Assembly (NCBI GenBank): GCA_002428015.1
Contig: DIZW01000109.1
Location: 46,974 to 110,973 of the forward strand
Length of the DNA stretch: 64,000 bases
Source: Oxalobacteraceae bacterium UBA6018
GTDB lineage: Bacteria; Pseudomonadota; Gammaproteobacteria; Burkholderiales; Burkholderiaceae_D
Direction of reading: 5' to 3'
Shown piece after piece: positions 23,999-32,383 of this stretch. Below the pieces are notes generated by a model. It did not search any database, was not told the origin of the DNA, and saw only the letters and a list, made by a program, of their open reading frames with translations. How positions within the stretch are numbered: the stretch's first letter is position 1; each line of letters starts with the position of its first letter. The translations under genes and the position numbers were made by a program.

Positions 23999-26968
23999 AT
24001 GTCTCAGCCGCTTCCCCCACCGCGCACGCCGCCGGGGCGCGTTCAGCGCGCCCTGGAAACGGTGCTGCGGGTGCTGTCGATCTACCTGGTGCCGCTCATC
24101 ATCGCGGTCGTTTCGCTGCTGGCACTGGCGTTCTGGAACAACGAATACGCCAGCAGCGGCGAGCGGCCCATCATGCTGCGCGTGGCGGCCGAGGGCGAGC
24201 GCGCGTTCAGCGCCGCGGACGCGCTGGCGGCGCTGGCGCGCACGCGCCCGGTCGCGCTGTACGATACCCGGCTGTCCGGGGCGCCCGTCTGGTTCAGTTT
24301 CAGCACCCGCGCCGAGGCCGATGGGGTGCAGGTGGTGGAGTTTCCGTCGCGCCACGCGCTCGGTCTGGCCTGCTGGGATGGCGCCACCATGGCACCGCTG
24401 GGCAAGGCTTCGCGCAGCGGCGCCGAGGGCGCCCTGGCGCCGCTCAAGGCCGGCTTCGTGCTCAAGCCGGCTCAGCTTCCCGAAAACGTCTTGTGCCGCG
24501 CCACGTTCGCCGGCCCGGCCCGGCTGACGGCGCTGCAATGGCCGGCCGACCAGTTGGCGCTGTCGGCGCAGCAATATCACCGCAAGTCGGGCCTGCTCGA
24601 CGGCGGCATGGTGGTGCTGGCGCTGTTCGTGCTCGTCACGGCGCTGATCAACCGCCAATCCCTGTATGTGCTGTTCGCCGGCTGGCTGATCCTGAACCTG
24701 CGCATCGGGGCGCTGTCGGCCGGGTGGGACATCCAGTGGCTGGGCCAGACCGTGCCCCAGCCGTGGCTGTTGCTGAGCCGATCGGTGACGATCGCGCTGG
24801 CCGGCATCGCCACGCTCACGCTGTACCAGACCCTGTTTCGCGAGGCCTTGGCCAAGACCGTTTACAGGATCCCCCTGCGGGTCGTCGAATGGTGCTGCCT
24901 GCCGCTGCTGGCCGCGGCCGTGGTGCTGCCCTACAACGTCTTTCTGCCGGTGATGTGGCCGGTCGTGGGCGGCGCATTGCTGCTCATGACGCTGGGGCTG
25001 GTGAGCGTGATGCTGCAGTCGAACAACCGGGTGGCGTTCTGGTTCGCCGCCTCGTTCGGCGTGACCTTCGTGTCCGGCTTGTCGGAAGTGGTGGCGGCGG
25101 CGCTTGGCATCCGTGAGCTGATGGGCTTGATCAACAGCGTGACCGCGGCGCTGGCGTCGAGCCTGCTGGCGGCGCTGGCGGTGGCCGAACAGATGCGCAT
25201 GGAAACCGAGCAGCGCATCGCCGCCCAGGCCGAACTGGAGCACGCCTACGAGGCCATGCCGGTGGGATTGTTCACGCTGGACATGTACGGGCACTTCCTG
25301 AGCGCCAACCCGGCCTTGTGCAAGATGCTGGGCACGACGAACATCGTGCCCGGCCGCACGCGCTGGCGGCAGTTTTTCGCCGAAGGGGTGTGGGGCCGTT
25401 TGCACGACCTGGTGCACAGCCACGCCGACGCCGAGCTCGATATTGAAAACCGCGCGGGCACGCGGCGCTTCCTGGTGCGCGCCACGCTGGCGCGCGGCAA
25501 GATCGAAGGGGTGCTGCAGGACACGACGGAACAGCACAAGGCCACCGAGCAATTGCGTTTCATGGCCAATAACGATCCGCTGACCAAGGTGTACAACCGG
25601 CGCGGGATCGAACGTATGTTCCAGCAGGCGGCCGGCGCGCTGGCCGCCGGCAAGCCGCTGGCGCTGGCCTACCTGGACCTGGACCGCTTCAAGCTGATCA
25701 ACGATCTGTTCGGCCACAACGCCGGCGACGAGGTGCTCAAGCAGGTGTGCGAGCGGATCGCCACCATGCTCGCGGGCGGGCAGCAGGTCGGCCGCGTCGG
25801 CGGCGACGAGTTCGTCATCGTGATGCCCGACACCGCCATTCCCCTGGCCGAGCTGATCTGCCGCGGCATCGTGGACCGGATCGGCAACATGGCCTACCGG
25901 GTGGGGGACAAGGCCTTCCACGTGCGCGGCTCGATCGGCCTGATCGAGGTGAGCGCCGGCATGCAGATGAAGGACGCGATATCGACGGCGGACCGGGCCT
26001 GCCGCGAAGCGAAGTGCGGCCATAGCGACGGCCTGGTGGTGTACGAGCGCGACGCGGCCGCCTTCCACGAACGCGAAGCCGAGCTCAATCTGGTGGCGCG
26101 GCTGTCGGATACCGATGCGATGGCCGGCATGTTCATCGAAATGCAGCCGATCATGTCGCTCAAGGCTCCGCACGGCTCGCTCAATTTCGAGGTCCTGCTG
26201 CGCATGCGTGAGGCCGACGGGCGCATCGTGCAGGCCGGGCCGCTCATCGCCGCGGCCGAGAAGAGCGGTCGGGCGGGCGTGATCGACCGCTGGGTGCTGG
26301 CGACGACGCTGGCCTGGATCGACAAGCACGCCGCGCGCCTGGGCAGTACCCAGTTCGTGTGCATGAACCTGTCCGGCGCCTCGCTCAACGATGAGCGCTT
26401 CGTGCAGGATACGATCGAGATCCTGGGCCGCCACGTGCATGTGGCCGGCCGCCTGTGCATGGAAATCACCGAGAGCGTGGCCCTGCACGACCTGGATAAT
26501 ACGCGCCGCTTCATCGACCAGGTGCGCAATTTCGGCGTCAAGATGGCGCTGGATGATTTCGGGGCCGGCTATACCTCGTTCTCGTACTTGAAGGAACTGC
26601 CGGCCGATGTGCTCAAGATCGATGGGAACTTTATCGTCAACATCAATGCGCACCCGGCCAATGTGGCGATCGTCGAGGCCATCGTCAGCCTGGCGGTGAA
26701 CCTGGGCATGAAGACCATCGCCGAGTGGGCGGAGGACACGGAGACGGTGCGCACCCTGGCCGAGATCGGGGTCGATTACGTGCAAGGCTGGGCGGTGGCG
26801 CGTTCGATGGCGCCGGAGAAGCTGCTCGAAGCCAGTTCGGCCGCCAGCTTCATCGACAACGAGGAGTTGGCGCAACTGGTGCGGACTTTTGGTGTTGCGG
26901 CAGCCGGATCGGAGTTTGCCGCGGATATGGCCGCTTTCGACTCTGCTGGTCTGCACGATCTTCATTGA
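23999..26968 (+). CDS. 7TM-DISM sensor with PAS, GGDEF and EAL domains
   Basis: 989-residue inner-membrane cyclic-di-GMP protein. One N-terminal membrane helix (about 28-46) precedes a periplasmic 7TMR-DISM-like extracellular domain. About seven helices follow (roughly 205-395), then a PAS segment (AYEAMPVGLFTLDMYGHFLSANPAL), a GGDEF domain with intact GGDEF at 601-605 and an EAL domain. The EAL motif reads EVL at 731-733, a conservative departure; ITESV and LDDFGAGYTSFSYL are intact. It may therefore be active in both directions or biased to synthesis. Starts at ATG 23999 without a strong ribosome site. Confidence 0.87.
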   Translation: MSQPLPPPRTPPGRVQRALETVLRVLSIYLVPLIIAVVSLLALAFWNNEYASSGERPIMLRVAAEGERAFSAADALAALARTRPVALYDTRLSGAPVWFSFSTRAEADGVQVVEFPSRHALGLACWDGATMAPLGKASRSGAEGALAPLKAGFVLKPAQLPENVLCRATFAGPARLTALQWPADQLALSAQQYHRKSGLLDGGMVVLALFVLVTALINRQSLYVLFAGWLILNLRIGALSAGWDIQWLGQTVPQPWLLLSRSVTIALAGIATLTLYQTLFREALAKTVYRIPLRVVEWCCLPLLAAAVVLPYNVFLPVMWPVVGGALLLMTLGLVSVMLQSNNRVAFWFAASFGVTFVSGLSEVVAAALGIRELMGLINSVTAALASSLLAALAVAEQMRMETEQRIAAQAELEHAYEAMPVGLFTLDMYGHFLSANPALCKMLGTTNIVPGRTRWRQFFAEGVWGRLHDLVHSHADAELDIENRAGTRRFLVRATLARGKIEGVLQDTTEQHKATEQLRFMANNDPLTKVYNRRGIERMFQQAAGALAAGKPLALAYLDLDRFKLINDLFGHNAGDEVLKQVCERIATMLAGGQQVGRVGGDEFVIVMPDTAIPLAELICRGIVDRIGNMAYRVGDKAFHVRGSIGLIEVSAGMQMKDAISTADRACREAKCGHSDGLVVYERDAAAFHEREAELNLVARLSDTDAMAGMFIEMQPIMSLKAPHGSLNFEVLLRMREADGRIVQAGPLIAAAEKSGRAGVIDRWVLATTLAWIDKHAARLGSTQFVCMNLSGASLNDERFVQDTIEILGRHVHVAGRLCMEITESVALHDLDNTRRFIDQVRNFGVKMALDDFGAGYTSFSYLKELPADVLKIDGNFIVNINAHPANVAIVEAIVSLAVNLGMKTIAEWAEDTETVRTLAEIGVDYVQGWAVARSMAPEKLLEASSAASFIDNEELAQLVRTFGVAAAGSEFAADMAAFDSAGLHDLH

Positions 26969-27011
26969 GGGCTCCGCTGGCGCTGGGAACTTGTCGCAAG
27001 GATGTGCGATA

Positions 27012-27051
27012 GTCAGCGGCGCGTTGGCTCGGCGTAGCTGTGGCCGCTGAC
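27012..27051. terminator. Stem-loop after the 7TM-DISM GGDEF/EAL gene
   Basis: GTCAGCGGC (27012-27020) is perfectly complementary to GCCGCTGAC (27043-27051). It lies 43 bp after the stop at 26968. No T run follows, so it is a possible transcript-end structure, not a clear intrinsic terminator. Confidence 0.35.
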
Positions 27052-27150
27052 GCGATGCGGACCCGGGAAATAGCGGAGCAGGATGCCGGCTCGCACGCAG
27101 TTTCGCACGCTGCTCCGAACGGCGGTTTCAGCGCTAGTTTGCAGGGCGGA

Positions 27151-27440
27151 TCAAACGCCAGTCCGCAGATCAGTTGACATGTCGGTTTCAACGCCAGTCC
27201 GCAGATCAGTCGGCACTTCGGTTTCAATGCCAGCGCCCAGATCAGTTGGCACTTCGGTTTCAACGCCAGCCCCCAGATCAGTTGGCGCTTCGGTTTCAAT
27301 GCCCGCCCGTAGATCAGTTGGCACTTCGGTTTCAATGCCAGCCGGCAGATTAGTTGGCACTTCGGTTTCAACGCCAGCCGGCAGATCAGTCGACACTTCG
27401 GTTTCAACGCCAGTCCGCAGATCGGTGGGTACGTCGGATT
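27151..27440. repeat. 36-bp tandem repeat array (about 8 copies)
   Basis: Units begin with CAGATCAGT at 27166, 27202, 27238, 27274, 27310, 27346, 27382 and 27418, exactly 36 bp apart. Each contains CGGTTTCAAYGCCAG. Seven copies are full, and partial copies lie at both ends. The unit is a multiple of three, so several frames stay open on both strands (12-residue periods). On the minus strand the 102-codon frame 27151-27459 reads (D/N)L(P/R/G)(A/T)G(V/I)ETE(V/A)PT repeatedly and lies in the same frame as the esterase gene. There are no unique spacers, so it is not CRISPR. Confidence 0.85.
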
Positions 27441-27489
27441 CCAAGGTCACCTCCAACATCAGTTCAGTTCGCGCACGATGGACGGCCTA

Positions 27490-27640
27490 GCTGTTACAAC
27501 CCAATCGGACAGGCCGTCAGCATTTCCAACGGTCACACCTCGACCGAATTTCCGGCTGTCACAACCCTACCGGACAGGTCTCCGGCACTTCCAGCTGTTA
27601 CACCCCGACCGGATAAGTCTCCGGCACTTCACCGCCCTGT
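27490..27640 (-). repeat. 39-bp tandem duplication of the esterase gene's 3' end
   Basis: On the minus strand the last 10 codons plus stop of the erythromycin esterase-like gene (EVPETYPVGV-stop) are repeated just downstream as EVPETCPVGL-stop (39 bp later), a partial copy, and EMLTACPIGL-stop in a shifted frame. Copies start with GCTGTYACA at 27490, 27555 and 27594 on the plus strand. Together with the 36-bp array this fills the gap of 629 bp between 26968 and 27598. Confidence 0.75.
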
Positions 27641-28941
27641 CCCCGTCCGATAAGCTCCAGCGGCTGCACAGCATCCGTCTCGTCGATATGAATGACGGCA
27701 TCGAACTGCGCGCTGAGATGGGCATTGAAGTAATGGCTTTGCCGTTCGCTCTGCGGCAGGTACAACACGCCGATCGCCCGCTCGAGTTGGCGCCCCGGCA
27801 GCGCCGCGGCGGCCGGGCTGCCGGGGCCCAGCGGCAGCAGGAAACGGGCCGGACCGCTGCGATGGAATAATTCCTCGTAACTGCCGGGCAGGGCAGGCAG
27901 CACGCGTTTGCGATCGGCCACGCCATCCCAGCGCGAGGCCGCCGTGACCCAGCCGCCGTGGGTGGTAAAGCCGAGCAGAAAGGCGCGCTTGCCGTAGCGC
28001 TCGCGCGCAAGCTGGCCGATGTTCCACTCGCCCTGTTGCCCGATCTCCGTGGCGCGCGCGTCGCCAATGTGCGAGTTATGCTCCCAGACGACGATCTTGG
28101 CGGGCTCCTGCGCACGGGCGGATAGGTGGACCGATAGCGCGTCGAGCGTCTCGGCCATGTGGCGGTCACGCAGGTTCCATGATGACACCCTGCCGCGGAG
28201 CATGGTGCGGTAATACTCCTCGGCGTTCTTGACCAGCCGCGCGTTTTGCTGGGCGTAGAAATAGGCGTCGCTGGCCTCGGTGCCATCCTGGCGCATGTAG
28301 TCGAGCGCGCGCAGTTGCAGCGCCTGCAGCTGGGCGACGACGTCGCTCTCGCAGGAGTCCGACATGCCGAAGCTGGTCGCGTAGGCGTATTGCTGGCCGT
28401 CTTCGTCGTAGTGGTCGAAACAGGCGTAGCGCGCCCGCGCTTCGCGCGCGGCGGCCGGGTCGACCTGGTCGAGGTAGCGCAGGACTTCGTCGATCGAGGT
28501 GAACAAGCTGTACAGGTCCAGGCCGTAGAAGCCGATCTTGCCGGCCTCGCCGCGACTGTCGTTGTAGTCGCGCAGCCAGTCGACAAACGCCACGACGTCG
28601 GTGTTGCGCCACATCCAGTTGGGAAAGCGCTGAAAGCCGTCCAGGGATGCGGCCGCGCTGGCGTCGCGCGACTGCGCGCGGACATAACGATTGACCCGAT
28701 AGGCGTCGGGCCAGTCCGCCTCGACCGCCACTGCGCAAAAGCCTTTTTCGCTGACCAGCCGCTGCGTGATGCGCGCGCGTTCCTCATAGAACTCGTGGGT
28801 GCCGTGGGTCGCCTCGCCCAGCAGCACGAAATGGGCGTCGCCTATCATGTCCAGCAAGGCGTCGTAATCGCCGGCCCCGCCGTGCAGCGCGATGGCGCCG
28901 GCGACGGCAGTGTCGGGTGACAGGGATGGCTTGGTGAACAT
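27598..28941 (-). CDS. Erythromycin esterase-like protein
   Basis: 447-residue protein of the erythromycin esterase/succinoglycan-biosynthesis-like family. The N-terminal catalytic motif GEATHGTHEFYEERARI (Glu43, His46) and the later VVWEHNSHIGDARA (about residues 290-303) supply the acidic residues and His expected for this fold. Proteins of this type in stress clusters rarely confer macrolide resistance; the substrate is unknown. It is the last gene of a minus-strand group with SRPBCC and phosphoribosyltransferase genes (8-bp gap upstream). Start ATG 28941 gives the standard N-terminus. Its C-terminal codons have been tandemly duplicated downstream. Confidence 0.85.
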   Translation of the reverse strand: MFTKPSLSPDTAVAGAIALHGGAGDYDALLDMIGDAHFVLLGEATHGTHEFYEERARITQRLVSEKGFCAVAVEADWPDAYRVNRYVRAQSRDASAAASLDGFQRFPNWMWRNTDVVAFVDWLRDYNDSRGEAGKIGFYGLDLYSLFTSIDEVLRYLDQVDPAAAREARARYACFDHYDEDGQQYAYATSFGMSDSCESDVVAQLQALQLRALDYMRQDGTEASDAYFYAQQNARLVKNAEEYYRTMLRGRVSSWNLRDRHMAETLDALSVHLSARAQEPAKIVVWEHNSHIGDARATEIGQQGEWNIGQLARERYGKRAFLLGFTTHGGWVTAASRWDGVADRKRVLPALPGSYEELFHRSGPARFLLPLGPGSPAAAALPGRQLERAIGVLYLPQSERQSHYFNAHLSAQFDAVIHIDETDAVQPLELIGRGQGGEVPETYPVGV

Positions 28942-28949
28942 GGCTAGCC

Positions 28950-30233
28950 TCAGTGTAGGAATTGACTGCCCGCGCTGTCCCCGCGGGAGGGCGCATGGGG
29001 CGCGGCGCCACGCTCGACGAGCGATTTCATGCGGCCCAGGGCCGCCGCGAGCTGGCGTTTCGGATCGTGCCCGAGCAGGGAGGCGATGGCCTGGCCGGCC
29101 GCGCCGGCCGCCGGCGCGAAGCTCAACTGGACGGTCGCGCGCGTGCCGCCGCGCACGGCCTCGAAACGCAGCTCGCCGCTGTGCTCGACTTCGGAGCCCG
29201 GCACGCTGCGCCAGGCCAGCCGGTGCGGGCGCGACTGTTCGGTCAGCATCGCGTCCCATTCGACCTGCTGTCCCGCCGGACCCTTGACGACCCAGTGCGA
29301 GCGGCGCTCGCCCAGGTCCCGCACTTCAGCCACGTTGGCCATGAAGCGCGGGAAGTTGTCGTAACTGGCCAACAGGTCGTAGACTTGTTCTGGCGGGGCA
29401 TCGATATGGACGGTTTTCTCAATGTCGACGCGACCGCTGCGGCCGCCGGCGCCGATCAGGCTCGTCAGGGGACGGTTGACGGCGCCGCGCGCCAGGATGA
29501 GCGCGCCGGCTACCCCGGCGGCCAGCCCAAGCGGCGAGCGGCGCAGCGCGAGACCCAGCAGACCGAGGGCGCCGCCGCCGAGCATGGCGGCGTTACGCAG
29601 CTTGGGGTCCCACGAGTGCGCGCGCAATCCATGCGCGATCTCGGCAATGCCCCGGCCGGTCCCCGACAGGCGCTCCGCGATGCCTTGCATGCCAAGAATG
29701 CTGGTTCTGCTTGCCAATGAACCGCCCGTGAAAGTGCCGCCCGGTGAGGCGCCGCTTGCGGAGGCGCCGCCGGTGGCGGAGTCGCGTGGTGAGGCGCCGC
29801 TTGCGGAGGAGTGGCTCGGTGAGGCGCCGCCAACGGATGTACCGCTGGCGGAGACGCCGCCCGAGGACATGCCGGTCATGGGACTGCCGGTGGCGGAGGT
29901 GCCACTGGCGGACATGTCTGCCGTGGCCGCGCCGCCCGGCAAAGCGCCGGTATCGGAAGCAGCACTCGAAGCAGCACTCGCGTGACGGACGGCGTGCGCG
30001 GCGCGCTCGCCCGGATTGAAGACCTCGGCGGCGCCCACCCGGTGACTGATATCCTGGACGATCTTCTCGAACGCCTGGCCCGTGTCCCGGCCGATCTGGC
30101 GCAATTTTTCGCCGGACTGTGCGCGCCGCGGCGCGCCCCGCTCGGGGTCGAGCATATACATCACCAGCGCACCGAGCGCCGCGCTGCCGATCCATTTACC
30201 GAGTTGCAGGTCGTGATCCCAGGCTTGATTCAT
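28950..30233 (-). CDS. SRPBCC-domain membrane protein with pentapeptide-repeat linker
   Basis: 427 residues. The N-terminal part (LGKWIGSAALGALVMYMLDPERGAPRRAQ) is typical of a membrane-anchored stress protein. Residues about 108-175 are a Ser/Gly/Ala-rich linker built of roughly 13 five-residue units such as ASGAS, PGGTF, TGGSL. A hydrophobic pair (NAAMLGGGALGLLGLALRR, GLAAGVAGALILARG) precedes a C-terminal SRPBCC/polyketide cyclase-like domain (VDIEKTVHIDAPPEQVYDLL ... YDNFPRFM) that may bind a lipid or other hydrophobic ligand. Its start overlaps the phosphoribosyltransferase gene by 38 bases, indicating cotranscription. Confidence 0.75.
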   Translation of the reverse strand: MNQAWDHDLQLGKWIGSAALGALVMYMLDPERGAPRRAQSGEKLRQIGRDTGQAFEKIVQDISHRVGAAEVFNPGERAAHAVRHASAASSAASDTGALPGGAATADMSASGTSATGSPMTGMSSGGVSASGTSVGGASPSHSSASGASPRDSATGGASASGASPGGTFTGGSLASRTSILGMQGIAERLSGTGRGIAEIAHGLRAHSWDPKLRNAAMLGGGALGLLGLALRRSPLGLAAGVAGALILARGAVNRPLTSLIGAGGRSGRVDIEKTVHIDAPPEQVYDLLASYDNFPRFMANVAEVRDLGERRSHWVVKGPAGQQVEWDAMLTEQSRPHRLAWRSVPGSEVEHSGELRFEAVRGGTRATVQLSFAPAAGAAGQAIASLLGHDPKRQLAAALGRMKSLVERGAAPHAPSRGDSAGSQFLH

Positions 30234-30933
30234 GGTTGTCTCCGAGCGTGTGCGTGTTGGGATGGTCGGTGTGCGCGGGCTCGCGCCACGCGAGCGCCAG
30301 CAAGTCTTGCACTTCCTCATCGCTGGTCTGGCCGAATTCGCGGTACCAGGTGCTGACGGCGCGGAACATCGGCGGCTGGCTCAGGCATACGAGCTGGTCG
30401 ACCTCGGGCGCGAGCGCGTCGCAGGAATCAGGCGCCCCGACCGGCACCGCCGCCACGACGCGCTGGGCGCCGAGCAGGCGCGCCGCCTTGGCCGCCGCGC
30501 GCATGGTCGAGCCGGTCGCCAGCCCGTCGTCGACGATGAGCGCGGTGCGGCCATGCAGGTTCAGCGGAGCGCGGGCGCCGCGGTAGCGCCGTTCGCGCCG
30601 GTCGATTTCGGCCAGTTCGCGCGCGCACACGGCGTCGATCACGTCCGGTGTGACGGCGAAGCCTTCGACGGCCTCCCGGTTGAGCACGCGGATGCCGCCG
30701 CTGGCGATGGCGCCCATGGCGAATTCCTCGTGACCAGGCAGACCGAGTTTTCGCACGAGCAGGACGTCAAGCGGCACACCGAGCGCCTTTGCCACGGTGA
30801 ATCCGACCGGCACCCCGCCGCGCGGCAAAGCGAGGACGATCACGTCTGGCCGCCCGGCATAGGCCGACAGTGCCGCCGCCAGCAGCTTGCCGGCATGCGT
30901 GCGATTCCTGAAAGGGGTGGATTGCGGGCTCAT
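30196..30933 (-). CDS. Phosphoribosyltransferase-family protein
   Basis: 245-residue cytoplasmic protein with a type I PRTase fold. The PRPP-binding motif is ALIVDDGLATGSTM (131-144); VIVLALPRGGVPVGF (31-45) supplies the pyrophosphate loop. This subfamily occurs in stress clusters with Hsp20, Lon and erythromycin esterase-like proteins, often next to a dienelactone hydrolase-like protein. Substrate unknown. ATG 30933 is the first gene of a three-gene minus-strand group (PRTase, SRPBCC, esterase). Confidence 0.85.
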   Translation of the reverse strand: MSPQSTPFRNRTHAGKLLAAALSAYAGRPDVIVLALPRGGVPVGFTVAKALGVPLDVLLVRKLGLPGHEEFAMGAIASGGIRVLNREAVEGFAVTPDVIDAVCARELAEIDRRERRYRGARAPLNLHGRTALIVDDGLATGSTMRAAAKAARLLGAQRVVAAVPVGAPDSCDALAPEVDQLVCLSQPPMFRAVSTWYREFGQTSDEEVQDLLALAWREPAHTDHPNTHTLGDNHESSLGSRPATR

Positions 30934-30995
30934 AGTCCTTTGACAGGCAGGCGGTCGTGCAGTTGCACCTATTTGTCGACTATTTTTTAGACGCG

Positions 30996-31033
30996 AAAAA
31001 ATGCCCGCTTCGCATGCGCTGCGAAGCGGGCAT
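30996..31033 (-). terminator. Intrinsic terminator of the Hsp20 gene
   Basis: A perfect 14-bp stem (31001-31014 with 31020-31033; arms ATGCCCGCTTCGCA and its complement) with a 5-base loop is followed on the minus strand by a T run (A tract 30996-31000). It lies 54 bp past the Hsp20 stop. Confidence 0.85.
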
Positions 31034-31087
31034 CAAGCAGGTGTTGAGAGGGGCGGCATTTGCGGCGGCGCGCTGAGCCTGCTGCGG

Positions 31088-31567
31088 CTATTGAATGGTC
31101 AGCCGGGTGGCGGCGCCGCCCTGTTTTTTCGGCAGCGTGACTTTGAGAATGCCGTTTTCCATCTGCGCGGCGGCGGTCGCTTCGTCGACGTCGGCCGGGA
31201 GCATAAAACTACGCATGAATTTGCGCGCGCCATGCTCGGAGTACACCACGTTGTCGCCCTCGCGCCGTTCGGTGTCGCGCTTGGACTCGCCTTCGATCGT
31301 CACGCGCTGGTTCTCGATCGCGACCTTGACGTCTTCCTTCTTCACGCCAGGCATTTCCGCTTCGATTTCAAAGGCCGTGTCGTTTTCCGTCACGTTCAGG
31401 CGCGGCGCGCTGATGCCCTCGGCCTGCCATTGGGACAGGCCGGCGCCGACCGGGGTAAATGGCGCGAACATATCCTCGAACATGTTTTCTACAAGCCGGC
31501 CGAACTGATCTTCGATCGAGCGCGGGCGGTAGACGGGTAATGGGGAACTGCGTCTGACGATGTTCAT
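31088..31567 (-). CDS. Small heat-shock protein, Hsp20/alpha-crystallin family
   Basis: 159 residues. The alpha-crystallin domain runs from about 55 to 148 (LNVTENDTAFEIEAEMPGVKKEDVKVAIENQRVTIEGE ... FMLPADVDEATAAAQMENGILKVTLPK), followed by a C-terminal extension with the oligomerisation-type motif RLTIQ. It holds unfolded proteins in an ATP-independent way. GGAGGT lies 5 bases before ATG 31567. Upstream are overlapping sigma-70/sigma-32-like promoter elements and a possible RNA thermometer; an intrinsic terminator follows the gene. Confidence 0.93.
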   Translation of the reverse strand: MNIVRRSSPLPVYRPRSIEDQFGRLVENMFEDMFAPFTPVGAGLSQWQAEGISAPRLNVTENDTAFEIEAEMPGVKKEDVKVAIENQRVTIEGESKRDTERREGDNVVYSEHGARKFMRSFMLPADVDEATAAAQMENGILKVTLPKKQGGAATRLTIQ

Positions 31568-31571
31568 GATG

Positions 31572-31591
31572 ACCTCCATTCTCAAAAAGGT
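31572..31591 (-). promoter_or_regulatory. Possible fourU-type RNA thermometer over the Hsp20 ribosome site
   Basis: In the mRNA (minus strand) ACCUUU (31586-31591) can pair with GGAGGU (31572-31577), the ribosome-binding site of hsp20, through three Watson-Crick A-U/G-C pairs, one U-A and two U-G pairs, around the loop UUGAGAAU. A weak U-rich helix hiding the ribosome site is the fourU thermometer design. Seen by eye only; folding energy not computed. Confidence 0.45.
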
Positions 31592-31652
31592 AAACGGTAC
31601 TGAGAGCGGCGCGACGCACAGCATGAGGCGCCGCATCCACCATACATTTATC

Positions 31653-31681
31653 TTTATAGGGCGCGGATGGACGATGTCAAG
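31653..31681 (-). promoter_or_regulatory. Hsp20 promoter (overlapping sigma-70 and sigma-32 motifs)
   Basis: On the minus strand TTGACA (31675-31680) and TATAAA (31653-31658) are separated by 16 bases, a near-perfect sigma-70 promoter. The same stretch reads CTTGACA, 13 bases, CCCTATA, close to the sigma-32 heat-shock consensus. Transcription would start near 31646, leaving about 80 bases of 5' leader. Confidence 0.65.
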
Positions 31682-31804
31682 CGGGGCTGTGGCCGGCGAA
31701 GCGCGTTCGCTCCTTGCTCGTCGTTTGATGTAGAACATGGACGCTCGAATCCAGCCGATAAAATCGCGCGATTCGTGGTCTGACAATAGAAGGAGGCCAC
31801 TGCC

Positions 31805-32383
31805 ATGAACGAGACTATCTTGCGCCATTGGTGGATGCTCGCACTGCGCGGCGCGATCGCCATCATTTTTGGTTTGCTCGCCATCATGTTGCCCGGTCCC
31901 ACCTTGTTGTCACTGGCGGCCCTGTTCGCCGCCTTCGCGCTGGTCGGCGGCGCTGTCTGGACCTTCGGCGCGATCCGGCACCGTAAAACGGACGACCAGT
32001 GGTGGATACTGCTCGTGCTCGGCCTCGCCAGCATGGTGGTGGGCACGATCGCCATGGCGCATCCGGCATTGACGACGCTTGTACTGATCATGCTCATCGG
32101 CGCCAACGCGCTGGTCAGCGGGGTGGTGGACATCATCATCGCCGTGCGCGTGCGCAAATATATCCATGGCGAGTGGCTGCTTGCGCTCAGCGGTATCGCG
32201 TCGATTGTGTTTGGCCTCGTCGTGTTCGTGTTTCCGCTGGGCGCGGGGGCGCTCGCGCTGGCCTGGCTGATCGGCGTATATGCGCTCATCACCGGGATCA
32301 TACTTATCGCACTGTCAGTACGGGTACGTGCCTGGTCGCGCATCCATGAAGGGCGCAGCAGCCCGGCCGCTGGCGCCGTGTAG
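31805..32383 (+). CDS. HdeD-family acid-resistance membrane protein
   Basis: 192-residue inner-membrane protein with about six hydrophobic helices. The N-terminal pattern HWWMLALRGAIAIIFGLLAIMLPGPTLLSL and repeated GxxxxxxG helix motifs are typical of HdeD/DUF308. HdeD is linked to acid and general stress tolerance; molecular function is not established. A strong AGGAGG lies about 8 bases upstream of ATG 31805. It diverges from hsp20 and stands within the stress block. Confidence 0.85.
   Translation: MNETILRHWWMLALRGAIAIIFGLLAIMLPGPTLLSLAALFAAFALVGGAVWTFGAIRHRKTDDQWWILLVLGLASMVVGTIAMAHPALTTLVLIMLIGANALVSGVVDIIIAVRVRKYIHGEWLLALSGIASIVFGLVVFVFPLGAGALALAWLIGVYALITGIILIALSVRVRAWSRIHEGRSSPAAGAV

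Noticed and set aside
27151..27440. CRISPR array
   Set aside because: Units are contiguous at 36 bp with no unique spacers, and no cas gene is present.
27083..27490. Plus-strand 135-codon frame over the 36-bp repeats
   Set aside because: Open only because the unit is a multiple of three; no ribosome site, and frames on both strands are equally open.
27598..28941. Macrolide resistance gene
   Set aside because: The family name derives from EreA/EreB, but cluster context and sequence point to a stress-block paralogue of unknown substrate.
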